Shown piece by piece: positions 1 through 6,750 of a stretch of 44,228 nucleotides of DNA. The stretch is from assembly GCA_017643925.1 (NCBI GenBank), contig JAEPML010000030.1, positions 1 through 44,228 on the forward strand, read 5' to 3'. The position numbers and the translations under genes were made by a program. This stretch comes from Roseibium sp. (GTDB taxonomy: Bacteria; Pseudomonadota; Alphaproteobacteria; Rhizobiales; Stappiaceae). The notes below the pieces were generated by a model, which did not search any database, had not been told where the DNA came from, and saw only the letters and a list, made by a program, of their open reading frames with translations. Every line of letters starts with the position of its first letter. Within the stretch, counting starts at the first letter, position 1.

Positions 1-355
1 GGACGGCCATGCCTACATGGGCGCCCTGTGGTGGATGAACAACGAGAAGTTCCTGTCCATGCCGGAAGACATGCGCCGGGTTGTTGTTGACGGGTTCTAT
101 GCCCTGCAGCAGGCAACCTTCGCCTCGCCGAAGCGCAAGTCGATCCAGGCTTACGAGGACTTCGTTGCCGGTGGTGGCGATCTCTATGTTCCGACCCCGG
201 AACAGAAGGCCGCCTTCAAGGAAGCCGCAGCTCCCGTCTATGACTGGTTCAAGGAAAACGTGAACCGTGGCGGTGAAATCTTCGGCGCTCTCGAAGAGGC
301 CGTCGCTGCAGCCGAAACAGACATCAACGGCGCGAGAAACGCTGACCTGAACTAG
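1..355 (+). CDS. TRAP transporter solute-binding protein, DctP family (C-terminal part)
   Basis: The window opens inside this gene; the reading frame is open from base 2 and ends at TAG 353-355, leaving about 117 codons. The visible part is all-helical, with MNNEKFLSMPEDMRRVVVDG followed by a segment ending in alternating Ala/Glu helices. This resembles the C-terminal lobe of periplasmic DctP-type binding proteins, where a helix after the phrase 'W..L....Q..V' packs on the domain hinge. Such proteins capture carboxylates or related acids and pass them to a DctQM permease, which must lie off the left edge or elsewhere. The substrate cannot be read from this fragment. A strong hairpin follows the stop. 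The family call rests on a short fragment. Confidence 0.65.
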   Translation, partial: DGHAYMGALWWMNNEKFLSMPEDMRRVVVDGFYALQQATFASPKRKSIQAYEDFVAGGGDLYVPTPEQKAAFKEAAAPVYDWFKENVNRGGEIFGALEEAVAAAETDINGARNADLN

Positions 356-366
356 GTGCAAAAGCA

Positions 367-394
367 GGAGAGCCCGGCTTTTGCCGGGCTCTCC
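367..394 (+). terminator. 12-bp stem-loop after the TRAP binding protein
   Basis: GGAGAGCCCGGC (367-378), loop TTTT, then its perfect complement at 383-394. It starts 12 bases after the stop codon. There is no clear T-run behind it (GATCTGCAAA follows), so it may act as a weak terminator or a 3'-end stabiliser. Confidence 0.6.
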
Positions 395-484
395 GATCTG
401 CAAACTTGTTTGCTGTTCTCATTCGCTCAATGCTCCATATCGACACGGGAGACTTGAGCCGATCAGAGCCCCGCCCGGTGAAAC

Positions 485-967
485 TCACCGGAACGGATAC
501 ATCCAGACCTTGTAGTCGTCGACCAGGATATGCGCCTTATCAATTTCCTCTTGGGTCATCTTCTTGACCACCTCTTCCAGCGAGATCGCCGCGTCGGGAT
601 CACCGCCGATGGCGGACAGCGTGTACCACATGTAAGCGCGCACCAGATCGGGCGCAGGCATGCCCCGACCAACCTCGTAGTACCAGCCGATTCCGGACTG
701 GGCACCGGGATGCCCCTTCATCGAACTGCGCAGATACCACTCGAACGCGCGCTGGTCATCCCGCTCGACGCCAAGCCCCATGGCATACATGACGCCGATC
801 AGCTCTTCCGCATCGGCATTTCCGGAACGAGCGGCCGGCCAAAGCGCCTTCATCGCCTCTTCAAACTGGCCCGCCTCCATCATGTCGCGCGCTTCTTCGA
901 TTTCGGCAAAGGCCGGGACGCTCAGAAGCGAGAAGGTCAACAACGCTGCTGTCAGGGTCTTCTTCAT
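485..967 (-). CDS. secreted Sel1-repeat (TPR-like) protein
   Basis: A 160-residue protein starting MKKTLTAALLTFSLLSVPAFA, a classical Sec signal peptide with cleavage after AFA (residue 21). The mature part carries Sel1-like helical repeats: residues about 30-65 (GQFEEAMKALWPAARSGNAD), 66-100 (GVMYAMGLGVERDDQRAFEW) and 101-136 (GIGWYYEVGRGM.APDLVRAY). The G-x-G and A-x-x-WY spacings are typical of the fold. Such proteins usually scaffold protein-protein contacts in the periplasm; no specific role can be assigned. The start codon (967) lies within a few bases of where the divergent cytochrome peroxidase should begin, so the two genes share or overlap their 5' regions. Confidence 0.8.
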   Translation of the reverse strand: MKKTLTAALLTFSLLSVPAFAEIEEARDMMEAGQFEEAMKALWPAARSGNADAEELIGVMYAMGLGVERDDQRAFEWYLRSSMKGHPGAQSGIGWYYEVGRGMPAPDLVRAYMWYTLSAIGGDPDAAISLEEVVKKMTQEEIDKAHILVDDYKVWMYPFR

Positions 968-970
968 AGG

Positions 971-2287
971 ATCAGGTTTTTCCCTCTGTTTCTTGTTCTG
1001 TCTGCGCCCGCATTTGCTGCAGAATTGCCCGCTCCCCTGAGCCAGGACGATTTCATCGCCTTTGACCGGAAACAGGCCGCGCTCGGTCAGCTGCTATTTT
1101 ACGATAAGATCCTGTCCGGTAACAGGAATATTGCATGTGCGACCTGCCATCATCCCAAGTTAGGCACAGGTGATCGCCTGTCCCTGGGAATAGGAGAAGG
1201 CGGCGAAGGTCTGGGAACCGAACGAACCGCGCTGGTAGACGAAAACAGGATCAAGAAACGGATTCCGAGAAACGCGCCAGGCCTTTGGAATCTCGGCGCA
1301 AAAGAGCTTCACACACTTTTCCATGATGGACGCCTTTCCATCGACGACACGTATGAAAACGGCTTCAATTCGCCAGCCGAGGAATGGTTGCCGGAAGGGT
1401 TGGACACACTGCTTGCTGCGCAGGCCATTTTTCCGCTGGTTGCCCAGTTCGAAATGGCCGGAAATCCGAAGGAAAACGAAATCGCCGGAGCCGTTCACGA
1501 CAGGATTGACGCCTCCTGGCCGATCCTGGCCAAACGCGTCCGCGTCATCCCGGAATATGGCCGTCTCTTCGTGGAGGCCTTTGACCATATCGACACGCCC
1601 GAACAGGTCACGATCACCGAGATCGCCAATGCGCTGGCCGCCTTCCAGGCGATCGAATGGCAAAGCTTCGACAGTCCGTTCGACCAGTATCTGGCCGGTA
1701 ACGAAGCTGCGCTGAGCGACGGCCAGAAACGAGGTCTGGACCTTTTCTACGGCAAGGCCAATTGCGCAAGCTGTCACGCGGGTCCACTCTTGAGCGACCA
1801 GAAGTTCCACGCCATCGGATTGCCCCCGTTCGGACCGGGACGCACACGGCGTTTCGACCCGATGGTGCGCGATGTCGGCCGAATGGGTGAAAGCGACCGG
1901 CTGGAAGACGCATACCGCTTCCGCACACCCATGCTGCGGAATGTTGAACTGACAGGTCCCTACGGTCACAACGGCGCTTATCCGACACTTGAAGGCATCG
2001 TCCGGCACCACCTCAACCCGGATGGCATGCTGGCCGAGTGGTCACCGGAAACCGCGCGGTTGCCTTCGGCTCCCTGGCTCGAAGCCATTGATTTTGTTGT
2101 CTGGAACGACAAGCGCGAAATGGCGCGCCAAGCCCTCTTCCGTGACATCTCACCGCTCACCCTGTCGGATGATGACGTCTCTGACCTGGTTGCATTTCTC
2201 ACCTCTCTCACAGGAACCCAATCTGTGACCTCCCCTCCCTTCGGCATTCCCGAAAAGGTTCCAAGCGGACTGCCGCTCGACGAATAA
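971..2287 (+). CDS. di-haem cytochrome c peroxidase / MauG-like protein, start uncertain
   Basis: Two CxxCH haem-c sites are present: CATCH encoded at 1136-1150 and CASCH at 1763-1777, spaced as in bacterial di-haem peroxidases. The segment ALGQLLFYDKILSGN before the first site and the motif RTPMLRNVELTGPYGHNGAY near the C-terminus are also typical of the CcpA/MauG family. These periplasmic enzymes reduce H2O2 or perform radical oxidations with electrons from cytochromes. A signal-peptide-like stretch (FFPLFLVLSAPAFAAELP) precedes the mature part, so export is expected. No ATG, GTG or TTG lies in frame between about 880 and 1025. The nearest in-frame ATG is at 530, antisense to the Sel1 gene; TTG 1025 would remove the signal peptide. 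I mark ATC 971 as the left edge only because it keeps the signal peptide whole. The YeiH-like gene follows after 27 bases and is probably co-transcribed. Confidence 0.8.
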   Translation: MRFFPLFLVLSAPAFAAELPAPLSQDDFIAFDRKQAALGQLLFYDKILSGNRNIACATCHHPKLGTGDRLSLGIGEGGEGLGTERTALVDENRIKKRIPRNAPGLWNLGAKELHTLFHDGRLSIDDTYENGFNSPAEEWLPEGLDTLLAAQAIFPLVAQFEMAGNPKENEIAGAVHDRIDASWPILAKRVRVIPEYGRLFVEAFDHIDTPEQVTITEIANALAAFQAIEWQSFDSPFDQYLAGNEAALSDGQKRGLDLFYGKANCASCHAGPLLSDQKFHAIGLPPFGPGRTRRFDPMVRDVGRMGESDRLEDAYRFRTPMLRNVELTGPYGHNGAYPTLEGIVRHHLNPDGMLAEWSPETARLPSAPWLEAIDFVVWNDKREMARQALFRDISPLTLSDDDVSDLVAFLTSLTGTQSVTSPPFGIPEKVPSGLPLDE

Positions 2288-2314
2288 CAAAGTACCTAAT
2301 TTTCAGGAAAGACA

Positions 2315-3310
2315 TTGGTTGCTCCCTTGAAAGACCGGGCGAACGAACTGTTCCCCGGCATGATCATCGCCGGCCTGGTGGCAATCGCCGCACAGTTCCT
2401 CAACGAACATTACGGCGCCCCCGCCATGCTGATGGCCATCCTGCTCGGGATGCCGCTCAACTTCCTGTCGGAAGAACAGAAGACCGCCGAAGGCATCGCC
2501 TTCTCGGCGCGCACGCTCCTGCGCATCGGCGTCGCTCTCCTGGGTGTGCGTATCAGCGTGGAAATGGTTCAGGCGCTTGGCCTACCCTTCCTGGCACTTG
2601 TGATTGCCGGCGTGTTGGCGACGATCGGGTTTTCGCTTCTGATCGGACGGTTTTTCGGCCGGGACAGATTGTTTTCCTTTCTCTCCGGTGGCGCCGTTGC
2701 CATTTGTGGTGCGTCTGCAGCCATGGCCATCGGCTCGATCCTGCCGAAGCGCGATCATGCGGAACGGGATCTTGCCTTCACGGTCATCACAGTCACCGTG
2801 CTTTCGACGCTGGCCATGATCGCCTACCCGATCCTGACCAGCAATCTCGGGCTTTCCGTTGACGAGACCGGCGTTTTCCTCGGGGGTACGATCCATGATG
2901 TCGCCCAGGTGGTTGGAGCCGGTTTCTCGATCAACGAGGAAACCGGTGACCTGTCCACGCTGGTGAAACTGATCAGGGTGACACTGCTTGCCCCGATCGT
3001 GCTGGTCGCGGCGCTGTTCCTGCGCAAAAAGGCAGAACCCGGTGACAGCCGGCCACCCCTCATGCCGGCCTTTGTCCTGGCTTTCCTGATCCTCGCAACC
3101 TTCAACTCGTTCGGCCTGATACCGGAAACGGTCAAGGACATGGCCGGTCAGGTTTCCAGATGGGCTCTCCTGGCTGCGATTGCTGCCGTCGGTATGAAGA
3201 CCTCCATCCCGAAACTCCTGGAAGTTGGCGGCCCCGCCATCTGGATGGTGGTGACACAGACGGTATTCCTGGCCCTGTTCGTGCTTGGCGGGATCTGGCT
3301 GATCGGCTGA
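2315..3310 (+). CDS. YeiH-family putative sulfate exporter / UPF0324 membrane protein
   Basis: A 331-residue hydrophobic protein with about ten membrane segments. It shows the family landmarks AMLMAILLGMPLNFL (about residues 36-50), LRIGVALLGVRIS (70-82), SGGAVAICGASAAMAIG (about 123-139) and GGTIHDVAQVVGAGF (about 190-204). Members of UPF0324 (YeiH/YeeE-like, Pfam Cons_hypoth698) are annotated as sulfate or sulfite-linked exporters largely by context; the substrate is not established. The start is TTG 2315, supported by the Shine-Dalgarno-like AGGAAAG just upstream and by the absence of a nearer ATG. It sits 27 bases after the cytochrome peroxidase, and a good hairpin terminator closes the pair at 3361. 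Confidence 0.85.
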   Translation: MVAPLKDRANELFPGMIIAGLVAIAAQFLNEHYGAPAMLMAILLGMPLNFLSEEQKTAEGIAFSARTLLRIGVALLGVRISVEMVQALGLPFLALVIAGVLATIGFSLLIGRFFGRDRLFSFLSGGAVAICGASAAMAIGSILPKRDHAERDLAFTVITVTVLSTLAMIAYPILTSNLGLSVDETGVFLGGTIHDVAQVVGAGFSINEETGDLSTLVKLIRVTLLAPIVLVAALFLRKKAEPGDSRPPLMPAFVLAFLILATFNSFGLIPETVKDMAGQVSRWALLAAIAAVGMKTSIPKLLEVGGPAIWMVVTQTVFLALFVLGGIWLIG

Positions 3311-3360
3311 GCATTCATCTTTTCCTGCGAACGATCTCACCCCATATAGAATTTGAAGTT

Positions 3361-3390
3361 CCCGGCCCTTTTCCAAAGGGCGGGGCTTTT
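3361..3390 (+). terminator. Rho-independent terminator after the YeiH-like gene
   Basis: CCCGGCCCTTT (3361-3371), loop TCC, AAAGGGCGGGG (3375-3385) with one mismatch, then CTTTT. It separates the peroxidase/YeiH pair from metG. Confidence 0.75.
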
Positions 3391-3436
3391 CTTGATCCCA
3401 TGAGTGTGAAATATAGCTGCGACTGACTTTAACGGT

Positions 3437-3461
3437 CCGCTGTGCAACGGTTGTTCAGCGG
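3437..3461 (+). promoter_or_regulatory. short hairpin upstream of metG
   Basis: CCGCTG (3437-3442) pairs with CAGCGG (3456-3461), and an inner CAA/TTG pair fits within the loop. It lies about 50 bases before the metG start. It could form in a 5' leader, but no known riboswitch or T-box pattern is visible. Confidence 0.25.
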
Positions 3462-3509
3462 GTTGGCCAAGCCCCTGTCGCGACAGCCAGAAAACTCGAA
3501 AGCGTTTTG

Positions 3510-5030
3510 ATGAAAAGCTACATCACGACCCCGATCTACTACGTCAACGGTTCACCGCATATCGGGCACGCCTTCACCTCGGTGATGGCCGACATCCTGA
3601 AGCGGAACCGCGAAGCGCTGGGGTACGAGTTGATGCTGTCCACCGGTGTGGACGAACACGGCCAGAAAAACCAGGAAGCCGCTGAAGACCTTGGCATGTC
3701 TGTCGAGGACTATCTCGACATGCGCGGCAAGGAATTCCGGGACGTCTTCGATCTGCTCGGCATCACCTATGACTACTTCGTGCGGACCAGCCGCGAAGGC
3801 CATAAAACGGCTGTCGCCGGAATGGAACAGTCGATTTTCGACAAGGGCCTGATCGTCAAGAAGCAGTATACCGGTACCTATTGCAAGGGCTGCGAAGAGT
3901 TCAAGAAGGAATCCGATCTGACGGAAGACGGACAGTGTCCGCTGCACCCGACCATGAAGGTGGAGCAGACGGACGAGACCAACTACTTCCTGAAGATGGA
4001 GCCGTTCCGCGAAAAGCTTCTGCAGCACATTGCCGACAATCCGGATTTCGTGCAGCCCGAGGCTTTCCGCAACGAACTGAAGCAGATGCTGGCGGAACCG
4101 CTGGAGGATCTTTGCATTTCCCGGCCAAAGTCACGTGTGACCCTTGGCGTTGACCTGCCGTTCGATGAAGACTTCGTGACCTATGTCTGGTTCGACGCGC
4201 TTGCCAACTACCTGACCAATATCGACTGGCCGAAGGAAGGCTACGAGGCATGGTGGGCCGAGTGCGAACACCTGATCGGCAAGGATATCCTGAAGCCACA
4301 TGGCGTTTATTGGCCGATCATGTTGATGGCCGCCGGGCTGCCTCTGCCGAAGAAGCTTTCCGTGCACAGCCACTGGGTCGGTGCCGGCGGCGTGAAGATG
4401 TCGAAGTCGATCGGCAACGTTGTCGACCCGATCGAGGTTGCCGACAAGCTCGGTGTGGATGCGCTTCGCTGGTATCTCGCCCGGCACATGCGTGCCGACA
4501 GCGACAGCCAGATTTCGGTCGAACTGATCGCGCAGACCTATGAGGCTGAGCTCAACAACAAGCTCGGCAACATGCTGTCGCGCGCGGCCAAGTTCGCCAA
4601 GTCAAAATTTGATGGCAAGCTGCCGGTCAAGGGGCCTCTGACCGAGGAAGACGAAGCCCTGCGCCGCACGGTTGTCGAGGCGACCGCGGGCATGGGTGAA
4701 TGGATTGATCTTGCCGACATACCGGCCCGGATGCAGTCCATCATCACGGCCGCTTCGGAGCTGAACGAATATATCGACAAGCAGGCGCCCTGGACACTCT
4801 TCAAGAACGAAGAAACCAGGGAACGCAGCCAGACGGTTGTCTATGTTGCGCTCGACTGTCTGCGCATCGTTATGGAAGCCCTACGACAGGTCATTCCGGT
4901 TTCGGCCGACAAGGCACTTGCAATGCTTAACGTCACCGAGGTGGCCCGCCCGTGGAAACCCGAGCTCGACAAGTTGCCGAGCGGCACAGAGCTGGGTGAT
5001 ATCCAGCCACTGTTCCCGCGCGTTCAATAG
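3510..5030 (+). CDS. metG: methionyl-tRNA synthetase
   Basis: A class I aminoacyl-tRNA synthetase of 506 residues that charges tRNA-Met for initiation and elongation in the cytoplasm. The HIGH signature is at residues 17-20 (SPHIGHAF) and the KMSKS loop at 296-300 (GVKMSKSIG). A zinc-knuckle-like set (YCKGCEEF and GQCPLH) lies around residues 125-147, and the anticodon-binding helical domain fills the last third (NNKLGNMLSR onward). The length fits the short form common in alphaproteobacteria, which lacks the C-terminal tRNA-binding extension of E. coli MetG. The preceding TTG at 3507 is in frame, but ATG 3510 (MKSYITTPIYYVNG) is the natural start. Confidence 0.97.
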   Translation: MKSYITTPIYYVNGSPHIGHAFTSVMADILKRNREALGYELMLSTGVDEHGQKNQEAAEDLGMSVEDYLDMRGKEFRDVFDLLGITYDYFVRTSREGHKTAVAGMEQSIFDKGLIVKKQYTGTYCKGCEEFKKESDLTEDGQCPLHPTMKVEQTDETNYFLKMEPFREKLLQHIADNPDFVQPEAFRNELKQMLAEPLEDLCISRPKSRVTLGVDLPFDEDFVTYVWFDALANYLTNIDWPKEGYEAWWAECEHLIGKDILKPHGVYWPIMLMAAGLPLPKKLSVHSHWVGAGGVKMSKSIGNVVDPIEVADKLGVDALRWYLARHMRADSDSQISVELIAQTYEAELNNKLGNMLSRAAKFAKSKFDGKLPVKGPLTEEDEALRRTVVEATAGMGEWIDLADIPARMQSIITAASELNEYIDKQAPWTLFKNEETRERSQTVVYVALDCLRIVMEALRQVIPVSADKALAMLNVTEVARPWKPELDKLPSGTELGDIQPLFPRVQ

Positions 5031-5110
5031 GTCGGAGCGCAGACAACCAGATGAAAAGCGCCCCAAGCGGGGCGATCGGGCTGCTGACAAGGTCCGAAGC
5101 CAACATTGTC

Positions 5111-5131
5111 GTCCCGGCCTTGAGCCGGGAC
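5111..5131. repeat. REP-like palindrome, stem GTCCCGGC
   Basis: GTCCCGGC (5111-5118), loop CTTGA, GCCGGGAC (5124-5131): a perfect 8-bp stem. The same stem recurs at 34965-34986 with a different loop, which suggests a dispersed genomic repeat family. Confidence 0.65.
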
Positions 5132-5157
5132 CTTTGTTAGTCCGTCGAATTCAAAAG

Positions 5158-5189
5158 GTCCCGGATCTGCGTTTCACTTCGTCCGGGAC
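5158..5189. repeat. REP-like inverted repeat, stem GTCCCGGA
   Basis: GTCCCGGA (5158-5165) and TCCGGGAC (5182-5189) enclose 16 bases. It lies 26 bases after the preceding palindrome, and a third, tighter one (CCGTCC-C-GGACGG) follows at 5219-5231. The cluster looks like a composite of repeat units. Confidence 0.5.
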
Positions 5190-5301
5190 AGCATGGACAG
5201 GGTTGTCTACGCGCTGAGCCGTCCCGGACGGGTACCCTTTGTTTGCGAAGTTGCCTGCTCCGACTTCATTGCCGGACTGGTTCCAACAATTCTAAAGCTG
5301 A

Positions 5302-5589
5302 TTACGCTGCCAGAAATTCAAGACGATCATCCAACCGTGCGGGGGTAATCTCCAGGATCTCTGCACGCACCACATTCTCCACCACGAACGGATCTTCCTG
5401 AACAAAGGCCTCAAGGTCCTCTCGTGTTGTTTCGTGGACAAAAATGCCGCCGCCCATATTTGGCTGCAGGCTGCCGACCATCAAGAACAGGCCTTGCTCA
5501 AACCCGCGCTGAATCCAGGCCTTGTGTCCTTCCATCAGTTCCGGCGCCTTTGCCTTGTTCTGCGAAAATTTCAACGTGACGACAAACAT
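5302..5589 (-). CDS. YciI-like domain protein
   Basis: A 95-residue protein of the YCII fold (dimeric ferredoxin-like alpha+beta barrel). It opens with MFVVTLKFSQNKAKAPELMEGHKAWIQRG, where the H in 'GHKAWI' corresponds to the conserved family histidine. It continues with FLMVGSLQPNMGGGIFV and the DPFVVENVV motif (D86-region 'EDPFV') typical of the family. YciI proteins are proposed to act as small hydrolases or dehalogenase-like factors, but few are characterised. It lies 47 bases downstream of the TetR gene on the same strand and is probably co-transcribed with it, so the TetR ligand may be its substrate. Confidence 0.85.
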   Translation of the reverse strand: MFVVTLKFSQNKAKAPELMEGHKAWIQRGFEQGLFLMVGSLQPNMGGGIFVHETTREDLEAFVQEDPFVVENVVRAEILEITPARLDDRLEFLAA

Positions 5590-5636
5590 CGGGATTTCCT
5601 TCCACCTGATTGAAAAATGACGATTTTCGGTCAGAC

Positions 5637-6215
5637 TTATCCGGCGCTCTCCGGAATTGCTTCATCCACCCAAGCCAGGATCTGCGCGACCTCACGCTGG
5701 ACAAAAGCCTCGTCCTTGAAAGCCTGGGCGAGCGTTGCAACCCCCTGGCTCCACCCAAGGACATGCAGGGCGTTTTCCGCGGCGTTCTCCTTGCAGCCCA
5801 GCTCTTCAAACTGCCTGGTCAGCCAATCACGAAACAGCGCCATGATACTGTTCGCCCTCTCCCTGGATGGATGATCAAGTTTGGCCAGTTCCGCAGTCAG
5901 CGTACCGACCGGGCAACCAAACGCCATGATCTTGGCCTGGTTGACGACCACGATCTTGACGAAACACTCGATGCGTCTCAGCACGTCATCAGAGGTCTCG
6001 TCCCATTTGGCGAGAAGTGTTTCGCGGTCAGCCAGCCGCTTGTCGATCACGGCATCCAGGATCTCGTCCTTGGTTCGGAAATGATAGTAGAAATTGCCGC
6101 GCGAAATCTGAACCGCTGCGGCGATGTCGGCAAAGGACGTCTGGCCGAAGCCGTGGCTGTAAAACAACTCATCCGCTGCTTCCACAATCTGCCCACGCGT
6201 GGAATTGCCTGCCAA
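5637..6215 (-). CDS. TetR/AcrR-family transcriptional regulator
   Basis: A 192-residue protein. The N-terminal helix-turn-helix spans about residues 8-54, with SFADIAAAVQISRGNFYYHF as the classical TetR recognition region. The C-terminal ligand domain contains FGCPVGTLTAEL, with Cys101 in a Gly-Cys-Pro context seen in NemR/AcuR-like members that respond to electrophiles or organic acids; that sensing role is inference. Two tandem TTAGG...CCTAA palindromes lie 45-86 bases upstream of the start and are the likely autoregulatory operators. A YciI-like gene follows in the same operon. Confidence 0.92.
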   Translation of the reverse strand: MAGNSTRGQIVEAADELFYSHGFGQTSFADIAAAVQISRGNFYYHFRTKDEILDAVIDKRLADRETLLAKWDETSDDVLRRIECFVKIVVVNQAKIMAFGCPVGTLTAELAKLDHPSRERANSIMALFRDWLTRQFEELGCKENAAENALHVLGWSQGVATLAQAFKDEAFVQREVAQILAWVDEAIPESAG

Positions 6216-6259
6216 TCGCGGCCTCCCTTTTACCAGTGTCCTTCGGCGTCGATCCAGAA

Positions 6260-6277
6260 TTAGGACGGTTGACCTAA
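6260..6277. promoter_or_regulatory. probable TetR operator 1
   Basis: TTAGGACGGTTGACCTAA, an 18-bp imperfect palindrome with 5-bp ends TTAGG/CCTAA. It lies 45 bases upstream of the TetR start. It repeats at 6284 with the same outer arms; the two centres are 24 bp apart. Confidence 0.7.
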
Positions 6278-6283
6278 TTCTGA

Positions 6284-6301
6284 TTAGGACATTTGCCCTA
6301 A
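6284..6301. promoter_or_regulatory. probable TetR operator 2
   Basis: TTAGGACATTTGCCCTAA, the second copy of the 18-bp palindrome (14 of 18 positions identical to the first). Two evenly phased sites suggest binding of two dimers on one region of the helix. Confidence 0.7.
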
Positions 6302-6424
6302 CTCGTCAAGCCTGGAGAATTATGCCCGGCAGAGCAGTCAAGCAGCACACCAAGTGCCCTTCTCGGAGTTGCGCGAAAGCGATCCACGGCGATTTTCACG
6401 CCAATGTGAGCGCGCGGGTTCAAC

Positions 6425-6450
6425 TCTCCTGACACTCCCCTGTCAGGAGA
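6425..6450. repeat. perfect 10-bp inverted repeat
   Basis: TCTCCTGACA (6425-6434), loop CTCCCC, TGTCAGGAGA (6441-6450). No T-run follows on either strand and no gene ends here, so a terminator role is doubtful. It may be an operator or a processed-RNA hairpin. Confidence 0.5.
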
Positions 6451-6624
6451 CATTTCCTAAGATTGAGCCCACCCGAATTTCAAATTCATTCGACTGAAAC
6501 CGATAAAGCCACGGAGTTTCATGGCGTTGCTGACAATAAATCTCATTCTGGATCAATTGATGAAAATAATAAACGTTATTAATTTTAAGCACCAATCCAA
6601 GCTTCAGGCTGCAGCGGCGCATTT

Positions 6625-6652
6625 TTGCACCACCGCGGTGCAATTCACACCG
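6625..6652 (+). promoter_or_regulatory. mutually exclusive stems in the egtB leader
   Basis: TTGCACC (6625-6631) pairs with GGTGCAA (6637-6643), loop ACCGC. The same GGTG bases (CGGTG, 6636-6640) can instead pair with CACCG at 6648-6652. Two alternative hairpins sharing a strand about 100 bases before a start codon is a layout seen in riboswitch or attenuator leaders. I do not recognise a known riboswitch consensus. Confidence 0.3.
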
Positions 6653-6750
6653 TTGGAAATCTGCGCGGCCTGCTTACCTTTTTCTCGCTTGGCGGCACAG
6701 ACGGGCTCCGCAGGAGGCAATGCGGACCTACCCCTTGTGGAGGGAAACAG

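Larger units (their letters stand above)
5031..5301. other. gene-free stretch with GTCCCGG palindromes
   Basis: No convincing coding sequence is present. It holds three copies of a short inverted-repeat family built on GTCCCGG/CCGGGAC (5111-5131, 5158-5189, 5219-5231). One copy has an exact stem match at 34965-34986. It may contain the metG transcript end, but no T-run terminator is evident. Confidence 0.6.
6302..6750. other. AT-rich leader/promoter region upstream of egtB
   Basis: A 449-base stretch without a convincing gene. Bases about 6460-6600 are clearly more AT-rich than the flanks and probably contain the egtB promoter. It holds a 10-bp perfect stem-loop at 6425-6450, a 7-bp stem at 6625-6643 with a competing stem at 6636-6652, and a small stem TCCGCA/TGCGGA near 6707-6726 just before the ribosome binding site. 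A 77-codon frame (6521-6754) crosses it but uses codons unlike its neighbours. Confidence 0.5.

Noticed and set aside
530..970. N-terminal extension of the cytochrome peroxidase frame from ATG 530
   Set aside because: This stretch is the reverse complement of the Sel1 gene and encodes no recognisable domain; the haem protein begins near 971-1025.
6611..6750. Cobalamin, SAM or guanidine riboswitch before egtB
   Set aside because: I looked for the known conserved cores of these classes and found none; only unclassified stems are present.
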